The notes below the pieces were generated by a model. That model saw nothing but the letters and a program-made list of their open reading frames with translations. It did not search any database and was not told the DNA's origin. DNA of 7,653 bases from Betaproteobacteria bacterium (GTDB lineage Bacteria; Pseudomonadota; Gammaproteobacteria; Burkholderiales; Burkholderiaceae_E): assembly GCA_016868095.1 (NCBI GenBank), contig VGHV01000111.1:1-7653 (forward strand), read 5' to 3'. Each line of letters begins with the position of its first letter. Positions within the stretch are counted from its first letter, which is position 1. Positions 1 through 5,692 of this stretch are shown here, in pieces. Position numbers and translations under genes: made by a program.

Positions 1-1042
1 AAACCTCCCAACCCAAAAGATGAAGCCAACAAGCAACCACTTGGGCGCGCAAAAGCTCGCTGTCGTAAAGCACAAGCCTTGCACCTCGCACACCAATAAA
101 TTGATCGGTCGCTTGAATCAGCTGCCCACCGGGTGTGTGCTGGGCACCTGCAAGATGCCCTTGGGCAAACTCCTCGGCGGTTCGCACATCACAAAGCATG
201 GTGCTACGCGATTGATCCTTTCGCATGACAGCGAGCTCTGAGGGCTTAATGCTGCTAATCCCAAGCGATTCAGACCAGGCCTTTGCAGCCGCTTTTCTCG
301 AGGCCTTAGGCTCAGGCCTCGGTATGGCGGCAAACTGGGTATCTGGCCCCTTGGCAAGCTTAAGGCCTGCCAAGGTCCATCCCTGCGTACCGTTTTCAAG
401 TGCAAAGATTGGATTGGGAAGACCGAGCTGGATGAGGGTTTGTGCACCGATGATGCTTCTTGTTCTGCCTGCACAGTGCACAACGATCGTGGTGCTAGCG
501 TCGGGTACAAGCTCGTCAATGCGCAGGGCGAGTTCGCCATTGGGACAGCAACGAGCGCCGGGGATATGCATTTTTTGGTGCTCGGCCAGGGGCCTGCCGT
601 CGATGACGTGAATCGACTCGCCGGCAGCAAGTCGGGCCTGTAGTTCGGCCGCTCCAATATGCGGGGTGTGAAAGGCTTCTTCAGCCAATTCACCAAAGGC
701 TTTGCTCGGGACATTGACACCAGCAAATAGCTCAAACCCCGCCGCTTTCCAGGCCTCGATACCGCCATCGAGCATGGCCAGGTTCTGATAACCCATGGCA
801 AGCATTCGATCGTAGGCGCGTTCAGCGACAAGCGCTTGAGCATGATCAAGCAAAACGAGCCTCGCACTACGACGTGGCACAAGGCGGGGCAACTCCAACT
901 CGAGGCGGCTGTAAGGCACAGAGACCGCATAAAACAAATGGCTCTCGCCATACTGCCCATGCTCGCGCACATCAATCAGCGCAAGCTCACCACCTGCATG
1001 AATCAGTGCCTTGAGCGCAGCGGCCTCGATGCGCTCGATCAT
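1..1042 (-). CDS. Multi-domain rhodanese (thiosulfate/persulfide sulfurtransferase-like), C-terminus cut by window edge
   Basis: The reading frame starts at ATG 1042 and stays open for 347 codons to the left edge. Three rhodanese-like domains are visible, at about residues 1-105, 125-232 and 262-347 (incomplete). The middle domain has a catalytic-type loop, CAGRTRS, with Cys190, followed by the conserved NGTxGW segment at 218-222. In domains 1 and 3 the cysteine position seems to be Asp (Asp66 in VLLDHAQ, Asp327 in VLYDSEL), so only domain 2 should carry a persulfide. From memory, related proteins of about 530 residues have four such domains and are encoded beside a thiol dioxygenase in Pseudomonas and Ralstonia; a fourth domain would lie outside the window. 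Rhodaneses move sulfane sulfur between thiosulfate or persulfides and acceptors such as sulfite or thiols. No signal peptide is seen, so it is probably cytoplasmic. It lies 47 bp downstream of the dioxygenase gene, likely in one operon. The family is clear; the physiological substrate is inferred. Confidence 0.9.
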   Translation of the reverse strand, partial: MIERIEAAALKALIHAGGELALIDVREHGQYGESHLFYAVSVPYSRLELELPRLVPRRSARLVLLDHAQALVAERAYDRMLAMGYQNLAMLDGGIEAWKAAGFELFAGVNVPSKAFGELAEEAFHTPHIGAAELQARLAAGESIHVIDGRPLAEHQKMHIPGARCCPNGELALRIDELVPDASTTIVVHCAGRTRSIIGAQTLIQLGLPNPIFALENGTQGWTLAGLKLAKGPDTQFAAIPRPEPKASRKAAAKAWSESLGISSIKPSELAVMRKDQSRSTMLCDVRTAEEFAQGHLAGAQHTPGGQLIQATDQFIGVRGARLVLYDSELLRAQVVACWLHLLGWEV

Positions 1043-1072
1043 CGGTACACCTGCTCTATCATCGGTCTACCT
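1033..1072 (-). repeat. 20-bp tandem duplication across the rhodanese ribosome-binding/start region
   Basis: Positions 1033-1052 and 1053-1072 are two adjacent 20-bp units that match at 17 of 20 positions. Read on the minus strand, each unit carries an AGGT Shine-Dalgarno-like core, a 6-nt spacer ending in ACCG, then ATGAT and GAGC. The copy nearer the gene provides the rhodanese start at 1042. The upstream copy provides a second start-like ATG at 1062. This is read directly from the sequence; a functional role is inferred. Confidence 0.75.
1039..1062 (-). CDS. Possible 7-codon upstream ORF overlapping the rhodanese start
   Basis: A minus-strand ATG at 1062 opens a reading frame encoding MIEQVYR and ends at a TGA that overlaps the rhodanese ATG as ATGA. 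The ORF has its own AGGT core at 1069-1072, spaced 6 nt from its ATG, copied from the gene's own ribosome-binding site. This arrangement is typical of translational coupling. It may equally be a by-product of the tandem duplication, with no meaning for the peptide itself. Confidence 0.35.
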   Translation of the reverse strand: MIEQVYR

Positions 1073-1089
1073 TATTGTTTGGATAAGTC

Positions 1090-1680
1090 TCACACACCGG
1101 AAGATCGCCTGGTTTGAACACCAACCTGCATACGTTGACAGCTTTCGGACTCGACATCGTAAACAAGACGCTCGCTCAAGGTCTCGAGCGCACGACCGTA
1201 CATGTGAAGATGGCGAATCATGCTGCTTTCGATGTAAACCGCGTGAATATCGTCTGGCATCAATGCGATCGCCGTCCCCGGACTGACGGACTTTTGACCG
1301 ACCTCGCGCAGCTTTGCCGGGCCAGGCTCGGCCCCCGCTTGGACGCGTTCAAACAAAACATTCCGCTCAATACCTTCAACAGCAGCAATGCAGGCCCAAG
1401 TGGTGTGATTGTGAGGAGGAATTTTCTTGCCCGGGCGCATGACATTCAAATAGAGCGCAAAGCGCTGATCAGCGTCTTCTTGAATCAGATAACGTGCTTG
1501 CAACTCGTCGCTTGCTGGCGATGGGTATAACGACTCGGCCCACCAGTCCTTTTGCGCAGCCATCTCGAGCACTAGCGCTTCGATATCAGCAAGGCTTTGC
1601 CGGGTAAGTTCGTTTTGCTCAGCAATCGCTCGAATCTTATCGATGTGATTGCTAATCGATTCGGCCTGTGGGTGATTCAT
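1090..1680 (-). CDS. Cysteine dioxygenase-family thiol dioxygenase (cupin; cysteine or 3-mercaptopropionate type)
   Basis: This 196-residue protein has the length of bacterial cysteine dioxygenase-family cupins, which use Fe(II) and O2 to convert a small thiol to its sulfinate in the cytoplasm. The predicted iron ligands are His90 and His92 in PPHNHTTW and His146 in PDDIHAV. Arg63 aligns with the carboxylate-binding Arg of mammalian cysteine dioxygenase. A Ser-His-Tyr triad is usual near the C-terminus; here the segment reads HLHMYG (157-162), so His159 and Tyr161 fit but the Ser position appears to be His157. Cys97 lies close to where mammalian enzymes have their Tyr-crosslinked Cys, though a one-residue shift is possible. 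The start is supported by AGGAG at 1687-1691, 6 nt upstream of the ATG. The following rhodanese gene resembles the P. aeruginosa PA2602-PA2603 arrangement as I remember it, which favours a 3-mercaptopropionate-type enzyme, but sequence alone does not settle the substrate. Confidence 0.9.
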   Translation of the reverse strand: MNHPQAESISNHIDKIRAIAEQNELTRQSLADIEALVLEMAAQKDWWAESLYPSPASDELQARYLIQEDADQRFALYLNVMRPGKKIPPHNHTTWACIAAVEGIERNVLFERVQAGAEPGPAKLREVGQKSVSPGTAIALMPDDIHAVYIESSMIRHLHMYGRALETLSERLVYDVESESCQRMQVGVQTRRSSGV

Positions 1681-1695
1681 CGGGTTCTCCTGGGA

Positions 1696-1712
1696 TGGTC
1701 AAAATATGACCA
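1696..1712. promoter_or_regulatory. Candidate operator: TGGTCA-N5-TGACCA inverted repeat
   Basis: Two perfect 6-bp arms flank a 5-bp AT-only centre (AAATA). The repeat begins 16 bp upstream of the thiol dioxygenase start. On the minus strand a TTGACT -35-like hexamer lies at 1728-1733, and a weak -10-like TCATAT falls at 1704-1709, inside the repeat. Overlap with the -10 region would suit a repressor. No regulator gene is in the window, so the binding protein is unknown. Confidence 0.45.
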
Positions 1713-1753
1713 CTTGGTGACGATTCCAGTCAAATTAATGGCAACATGTTTTC

Positions 1754-1764
1754 TTGTGCCACAA
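1754..1764. promoter_or_regulatory. Candidate operator: TTGTG-C-CACAA inverted repeat
   Basis: Two 5-bp arms surround a single central base, ending 11 bp before the ribosome-binding site of the secreted hydrolase. The position is right for an operator or for a small stem in the 5' leader. The arms are short, so chance is a real alternative. Confidence 0.25.
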
Positions 1765-1775
1765 AATACAACATC

Positions 1776-1780
1776 AGGAG
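1776..1780 (+). promoter_or_regulatory. Ribosome-binding site that fixes the hydrolase start
   Basis: AGGAG lies 7 nt before ATG 1788. An in-frame ATG at 1746 would add 14 residues but has no such site, so 1788 is preferred. It also places the signal peptide closer to the N-terminus. Confidence 0.8.
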
Positions 1781-1787
1781 ACATCCG

Positions 1788-3173
1788 ATGCTAGATGATC
1801 AATCAAAACATCTCGTTTCGTCGACAAAAAAGTTCGATTCAAGTCTTAGTAGGCCAGCACGGCGCGTATTCAAGCTTGGCGCACTAGCGAGTGCAGCCGC
1901 GCTAGGCTTAGCGGCATGTAGCTCAAGCAATGATCCTGGCAGCTTGATCGAAGCATCACAAGCGGTGGGCACCATCCCGCGGGCAGCACTTGATGCGAGC
2001 GCAGCAGCACCGCTAGTAGGCAGTGCTGCGAAATGCGATGTGCAAGTCATTGGCTTGAATTACCTTACTCGGGGCGTAAAGGGTGAAGAGACCAACGCCT
2101 CAGCGGTCTTGCTTATGCCTAGCGGCAGCGATGCCGCATGCAAGGGCCCACTACCGCTGCTGGCCTACGGGCGAGGCACCGAGGTAAGTAAGGGACGAAG
2201 CCTCGCGAGCATGACCGATGGGGAAACCGGTGCTTTAGCGGCCTTTTTTGCTGGGCAAGGTTATGCGGTTGTCGCAAGTGACTACTTAGGCTATGCGAAG
2301 TCAGCCTACAGCTTTCACCCCTATCTACACGCTGACAGCGAAGCCACAGCAACCATCGATGCCATTCGAGCAGCGCGTCAGGTGGCTAAAGAAAAGGGTC
2401 AAGCGCTTTCGGGCAAGTTGATGCTTTATGGATATTCACAGGGCGGCCATGTTTCAATGGCCACGCATAAAGCCATCGAAACAGATGCCGCATTAAGTGC
2501 CGAAATGGGCCTTGTTGGCGCAGGTCATGGCGCAGCACCAGCAGCGCTTTCGACCGCCTTACAAGCGGCAACGCCGATTCTTTACGGCCAGGTTTTCATT
2601 CCATTTTTAGTGACCGCCTGGCAAAAAGTTTACGGAAATGTTTATGCCAAACCAAGCGATGCGTTTAAGCCGCCCTATGCCGAGGGTATTGAGGGCATTC
2701 TTCCCTCAGCGACAACGAATTTCGAAGGGCTCCTGGCTCAAAATAAGGTTTCACCCAATGTTGGTGGCGACTGGCTAAGTGCAATGTTTACCGATGGGTT
2801 TATCAACGATTTAAAAAATAGTCCCAACAGCGGCATTATGCAAGCAGCGAAGAAAAATGACCTTGTTGCCTCAGGATGGACACCGAAATCGAGCACGATG
2901 CTTTGCGCAGGCAGCGGAGATCCCGTCGTGCTTTACCCAACGGCACAAGCCCTAGCAGCGGCGAAGTGGAAATCCTCAACAAATGTGATGGCTGTTGACG
3001 TTGACACCCAAGCCAAGGGTTTTGCCCAGCAACTATGGGCCGGCCAATCGGCGGCACAAAAGGCCGGTTATGGAAACAGCATCGATTCCTATACCTTTAT
3101 TAACTATCACGGCACCTTAGCGCCGCCACTTTGCTTGGCTGCAGTCAAGGGGCTATTCGACAAACTCAAATAA
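1788..3173 (+). CDS. Exported alpha/beta-hydrolase lipoprotein (secretory lipase/esterase-like)
   Basis: The protein has 461 residues. The N-terminus looks like a Tat-type lipoprotein signal: RPARRVFKLG with Arg25-Arg26, an alanine-rich hydrophobic stretch, then lipobox LAAC with lipidated Cys44 followed by a Ser-rich linker. A Ser at +2 predicts outer-membrane sorting. The catalytic triad can be read directly: Ser217 in the nucleophile elbow GYSQGG, Asp378 in GSGDPV, and His441 in NYHGTL near the C-terminus. The overall order resembles the secretory lipase family (LIP-like), whose members hydrolyse ester bonds. Four further cysteines (83, 118, 373, 449) could form two disulfides, consistent with export. 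The gene diverges from the thiol dioxygenase gene and converges on the MFS gene, so it is probably transcribed alone. The substrate (lipid, short ester or polyester fragment) cannot be told from the sequence. Confidence 0.85.
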   Translation: MLDDQSKHLVSSTKKFDSSLSRPARRVFKLGALASAAALGLAACSSSNDPGSLIEASQAVGTIPRAALDASAAAPLVGSAAKCDVQVIGLNYLTRGVKGEETNASAVLLMPSGSDAACKGPLPLLAYGRGTEVSKGRSLASMTDGETGALAAFFAGQGYAVVASDYLGYAKSAYSFHPYLHADSEATATIDAIRAARQVAKEKGQALSGKLMLYGYSQGGHVSMATHKAIETDAALSAEMGLVGAGHGAAPAALSTALQAATPILYGQVFIPFLVTAWQKVYGNVYAKPSDAFKPPYAEGIEGILPSATTNFEGLLAQNKVSPNVGGDWLSAMFTDGFINDLKNSPNSGIMQAAKKNDLVASGWTPKSSTMLCAGSGDPVVLYPTAQALAAAKWKSSTNVMAVDVDTQAKGFAQQLWAGQSAAQKAGYGNSIDSYTFINYHGTLAPPLCLAAVKGLFDKLK

Positions 3174-3181
3174 GATTTGAA

Positions 3182-4405
3182 TCAAGCAAGGCCGGTCTGC
3201 CCAAGGCGGATCGGCGCCTTGGTGTTCATGCCAAGTTGAAACAATCCCGCTAAAACACCAATGCCGACTGCGAATTGCCATGCCAGGTCGTAGTTACCCA
3301 TCGCATCGTAGATCAGGCCTCCGCCCCAGGCACCCAGAAAGGAACCGAGTTGATGGCTTAAGAAGGCAACACCGGTAAGCGTTGCCATATAACGCACGCC
3401 AAAAAGTTGAGAAACTAATCCGTTGACCAAGGGCACGACCCCTAGCCACAAAAGCCCCATAGCCGCTGCGAAAATCAAGGTACTCATGGTGCTTGGGGGT
3501 AGCAAGAAGTACAGACCGAAGAAGACCGAGCGCAGCAAATACACAAGACCCAGTAGCTTTTCGCGCGGATACCGCTGGCCAAGCCAACCGCAAGCATAAG
3601 AGCCCATCACATTAAATAGACCGATGACTGCCAGGCTTTGCGCACCGAGCATGGGATCAAAGCCGCAAAGCTGTAGGTAATTCGGCAAATGGTTGGTTAG
3701 AAAAACCAGTTGCAGTCCGCAAACAAAATAAGCTGCAGCCATCACGCGATAGCCGCCATGCGATAAAGCCTCATGAAGGGCCTGCCGCATGCTTTGAGCC
3801 TCTGTTTCGTTCTTTAGGTCGACACGCATTTGATCTGCACGAGAAGCATGCCATGCAGCAGGTAGCATCAGCAGGCATAGGATCCCAAAGCCGTGTAATG
3901 CAAAAGACAAGCCATGGGTATCGAGGAGCCATTGCGCCAGCGGCGCAGCAAGCAAAGTCCCAACCGATCCAAAAGCTGACACAACGCCGAGGGCAAGACT
4001 GCGCTGCGAAGCCGGAACTGCTTTCGATACAGCCGACATGCTGAGCACAGATGCGGTACAGGAAAGAGCAAGGCCAATCAATACGCCTGGCCCCCACAAT
4101 AATCCGATTGCACTCGGAAACTGATGCATGAGCGCGAGACCTAGCGCATAGAGCACACCGCCTGCGAGCATGACCGGTCGCAAACCAAGGCGATCTGCCA
4201 GCGCACCAACAAAGGGTTGACTTAAACCCCACACCATATTCTGAACAGCAATGGCAAGTGTGAATTCGGCAGCAGCCAAACCGAAGGCTTTAGTGACTGG
4301 TGGCAGGAATAGGCCCATGCTTTGACTCATACCCATCGCCAGACTTAAAAGCAGCGACGCGCCAAGCAAGATGACCCAAACACTTCGGTGAAGCCCGGGA
4401 ATCAT
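3182..4405 (-). CDS. Major facilitator superfamily transporter, 12 membrane segments
   Basis: This 407-residue protein is strongly hydrophobic and reads as two six-helix halves separated by a charged loop at about residues 188-218. The MFS motif A between helices 2 and 3 is clear at 67-79 (GALADRLGLRPVM), and a degenerate copy appears in the second half near 272-286 (GWLGQRYPREK). Length and motifs fit inner-membrane MFS carriers of the organic-anion or monocarboxylate/oxalate-formate kind, although substrate assignment from sequence is unreliable. The start is supported by GAGG (plus-strand 4413-4416), 7 nt upstream of the ATG. It diverges from the TauD-like oxygenase gene across a 122-bp gap, which suggests shared control and perhaps a shared substrate. 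Its stop is 8 bp from the stop of the convergent hydrolase gene. Confidence 0.9.
   Translation of the reverse strand: MIPGLHRSVWVILLGASLLLSLAMGMSQSMGLFLPPVTKAFGLAAAEFTLAIAVQNMVWGLSQPFVGALADRLGLRPVMLAGGVLYALGLALMHQFPSAIGLLWGPGVLIGLALSCTASVLSMSAVSKAVPASQRSLALGVVSAFGSVGTLLAAPLAQWLLDTHGLSFALHGFGILCLLMLPAAWHASRADQMRVDLKNETEAQSMRQALHEALSHGGYRVMAAAYFVCGLQLVFLTNHLPNYLQLCGFDPMLGAQSLAVIGLFNVMGSYACGWLGQRYPREKLLGLVYLLRSVFFGLYFLLPPSTMSTLIFAAAMGLLWLGVVPLVNGLVSQLFGVRYMATLTGVAFLSHQLGSFLGAWGGGLIYDAMGNYDLAWQFAVGIGVLAGLFQLGMNTKAPIRLGQTGLA
3201..3222. terminator. Possible hairpin at the convergent gene ends
   Basis: CCAAGGCG and CGCCTTGG form a perfect 8-bp GC-rich stem around a 6-base loop (GATCGG). It begins 28 bp after the hydrolase stop and lies inside the last codons of the MFS gene. 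No T-tract follows on either strand, so a classical intrinsic terminator is doubtful. It may instead slow transcription or protect the 3' end of the hydrolase mRNA. Confidence 0.3.
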
Positions 4406-4458
4406 TTATAAACCTCGATAGCAGTGGATCGACAAGCTCATCTGATTGTCTCGCGTTT

Positions 4459-4521
4459 TTGTATACGCCCCGTCTCAGTTGTTGTATGTTGTGAAGCGCT
4501 GCGAAATCGGCCCGCATACAA
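4459..4521. promoter_or_regulatory. Divergent MFS/TauD control region with repeated TTGTAT half-sites
   Basis: Within the 122-bp gap, TTGTATG (4482-4488) and CATACAA (4515-4521) form a perfect 7-bp inverted repeat whose arm centres are 33 bp apart, about three helical turns. A third half-site, TTGTATAC, lies at 4459-4466, 23 bp from the first arm. TTGTATAC resembles half of the TTGTATACAA-type operators known for some GntR-family regulators; that link is inference. The spacing suits a regulator bound at paired sites controlling both divergent genes. Confidence 0.4.
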
Positions 4522-4522
4522 T
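4517..4522 (+). promoter_or_regulatory. Possible -10 element for a leaderless TauD-like mRNA
   Basis: TACAAT matches the sigma-70 -10 consensus at five of six positions and ends 5 bp before ATG 4528, so transcription would begin at or next to the start codon. No Shine-Dalgarno-like sequence precedes this ATG. No good -35 hexamer is found at normal spacing, which would imply help from an activator. The element overlaps the right arm of the inverted repeat. Confidence 0.35.
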
Positions 4523-4527
4523 GCCAC

Positions 4528-5583
4528 ATGAACATCGCAGAGCTCCCACCACCCGTTGAAGGCCCCTTCGCATGGAAAGCCCAGGATTGGGGAAGCCAGG
4601 AAAGCTATAGCTTTCGATTGCGCGATGAACAGTTGCGCGAACTAGAAAATGAGAGCAAGCGATGGCTTGAGAAGGGTCAGGGTCTCGAATCGATAGAGGC
4701 AGGTTCGTTGGTTTTGCCTAGCTTTGCCAAGGATTTAGCGCGCTGGCGTGATCAATTAATCAACGGGGCAGGATTTGTTTTGCTCCGCGGCCTACCTGTT
4801 CGCACATGGAGTAAAGCTGAATTGGCAACAGCCTTTTACGGACTTGGCTGCTACTTGGGAAATCCAAGACCGCAAAACCGCTTTGGCCATTTACTCGGTC
4901 ATGTGATCGACATAGGTCTGGACGGCAAGAACCCAAACGTTCGTCTTTATCAAACCCATGAACGGCAAAGTTTTCATACCGATTCTTGCGATATCGTTGG
5001 GCTTTTGTGCCTGCAAGAAGCAAAGCAAGGTGGCGACTCGGCGCTGGTCTCATCAAACACGATTTATAACGAGATGCGACGATCAACGCCGCATCTTGCC
5101 GCTTCGCTCTTTGACGCCATTGCCACCGATCGACGCGGTGAAACGCCTCAGGGCATGAAACCATTTTTTGAAATCCCAGTTTTTAATTGGTACGAAGGCT
5201 TGATGTCTTCTATCTATCAACGCCAGTACATCGATTCGGCTCAACGATTCCCCGAGGCCATGCGTCTTAGTGCACAGCACCTCGATGCACTTGAACAATT
5301 CGATGCGCTTGCCAATGATCCTCAATTGCATATCGTTATGCGGCTTCAACCAGGTGATATGCAATTTGTACACAATCATAATATGTTGCACGATCGCACA
5401 GCTTTTGAGGATTGGGAAGACCCCGCCTTAAGGCGCCATCTTTTGAGGCTTTGGCTTTCGTCACCTGAGGCTAGACCCCTTCCCGAGGTCTTCGCGCAGC
5501 GATACGGAAATATAATTCCAGGGCAACGGGGCGGCATCGAAGTGCCACGCGAGTTGTGGTGTGCGCCGCTTGATCCTGTTTGA
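4528..5583 (+). CDS. TauD/TfdA-family Fe(II)/2-oxoglutarate-dependent dioxygenase
   Basis: The protein has 351 residues. It carries the facial triad of this family: His150 and Asp152 in SFHTDSCD, and distal His288 in NMLHDR. Arg303 or Arg307 in the RRHLLRLW segment is the likely 2-oxoglutarate carboxylate ligand. These enzymes couple 2-oxoglutarate decarboxylation to hydroxylation of a small substrate and are cytoplasmic; no signal peptide is seen. The family includes taurine, 2,4-D and gamma-butyrobetaine oxygenases, but the sequence does not point to any of these. The segment with NWYEG, YQRQYIDSAQRFP and PGDMQFVHNH is, as I remember it, typical of a widespread group annotated only as TauD/TfdA dioxygenase. 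No start codon exists upstream in frame after the TGA at 4492, so ATG 4528 is the best start despite lacking a ribosome-binding site. The divergent MFS gene may import or export its substrate or product. Confidence 0.9.
   Translation: MNIAELPPPVEGPFAWKAQDWGSQESYSFRLRDEQLRELENESKRWLEKGQGLESIEAGSLVLPSFAKDLARWRDQLINGAGFVLLRGLPVRTWSKAELATAFYGLGCYLGNPRPQNRFGHLLGHVIDIGLDGKNPNVRLYQTHERQSFHTDSCDIVGLLCLQEAKQGGDSALVSSNTIYNEMRRSTPHLAASLFDAIATDRRGETPQGMKPFFEIPVFNWYEGLMSSIYQRQYIDSAQRFPEAMRLSAQHLDALEQFDALANDPQLHIVMRLQPGDMQFVHNHNMLHDRTAFEDWEDPALRRHLLRLWLSSPEARPLPEVFAQRYGNIIPGQRGGIEVPRELWCAPLDPV
4600..4615. repeat. Perfect 16-bp palindrome inside the TauD-like gene
   Basis: GAAAGCTA is followed directly by its reverse complement TAGCTTTC with no spacer, 72 bp after the start codon. 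It covers codons 25-30 in part (Glu-Ser-Tyr-Ser-Phe). It could be an intragenic protein-binding site. About 0.1 such palindromes would be expected by chance in a window this long, so coincidence cannot be excluded. Confidence 0.4.
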
Positions 5584-5611
5584 GACGACTTGAGGGTTGC
5601 GGCATCAGATG

Positions 5612-5629
5612 GTGTGAATTTCTTCACAC
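5612..5629. promoter_or_regulatory. CRP-consensus-like palindrome (TGTGA-N6-TCACA) upstream of the cyclophilin gene
   Basis: The core TGTGA (5613-5617), six bases, TCACA (5624-5628) matches the CRP/Vfr core consensus exactly. A -10-like TACACT at 5651-5656 predicts a start near 5662, placing the palindrome centre (5620.5) about 42 bp upstream, the class II activator position. No good -35 is present, as expected for activator dependence. Alternatively the same bases form a 7-bp RNA hairpin after the TauD-like stop, although the TTTT that follows (5638-5641) is too distant for a good terminator. Confidence 0.5.
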
Positions 5630-5650
5630 TGGGGGAATTTTCGCTCGGAT

Positions 5651-5656
5651 TACACT
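5651..5656 (+). promoter_or_regulatory. Putative -10 element for the cyclophilin/oxygenase operon
   Basis: TACACT agrees with TATAAT at four of six positions and lies 37 bp before the preferred start codon. Support comes mainly from its spacing relative to the CRP-like palindrome. On its own it would be weak. Confidence 0.35.
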
Positions 5657-5680
5657 CGCGACGATTTGGAAATATCCCAT

Positions 5681-5686
5681 GGAGAG
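5681..5686 (+). promoter_or_regulatory. Ribosome-binding site that fixes the cyclophilin start
   Basis: GGAGAG lies 6 nt before ATG 5693. A TTG at 5666 would give a protein 9 residues longer, but it has no such site and would add polar and charged residues ahead of the signal peptide. ATG 5693 is therefore preferred. Confidence 0.8.
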
Positions 5687-5692
5687 ATAGTC

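Noticed and set aside
299..321. Perfect 8-bp inverted repeat (CGAGGCCT, 7-base loop, AGGCCTCG) inside the rhodanese gene
   Set aside because: It falls in the Pro/Lys/Ala-rich linker between domains 2 and 3, is not followed by a T-tract, and has no regulatory context; coincidence or codon usage is enough.
118..975. A 285-codon minus-strand open frame overlapping the rhodanese gene
   Set aside because: It lies in another frame of the same strand as the rhodanese. Its translation is low in recognisable structure and rich in Ser, Arg, Leu and Pro, while the rhodanese frame has clear motifs throughout.
225..1530. Plus-strand open frames of 60-140 codons (for example 225-611, 836-1117 and 1114-1530)
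   Set aside because: They are antisense to the rhodanese and thiol dioxygenase genes, lack ribosome-binding sites, and show no recognisable family features.
1743..1750. 8-bp palindrome AACATGTT before the hydrolase gene
   Set aside because: It is too short to stand out from chance without conservation data.
1746..1787. Upstream ATG giving a 14-residue longer hydrolase
   Set aside because: There is no ribosome-binding site before it, whereas AGGAG is well placed before ATG 1788.
3771..4232. A 153-codon minus-strand frame inside the MFS gene
   Set aside because: It is an alternate frame of a strongly supported membrane protein, with cysteine-rich composition typical of an out-of-frame reading.
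4760..5164. A 134-codon minus-strand frame antisense to the TauD-like gene
   Set aside because: The plus strand carries complete iron-ligand motifs across this stretch; the antisense frame shows none.
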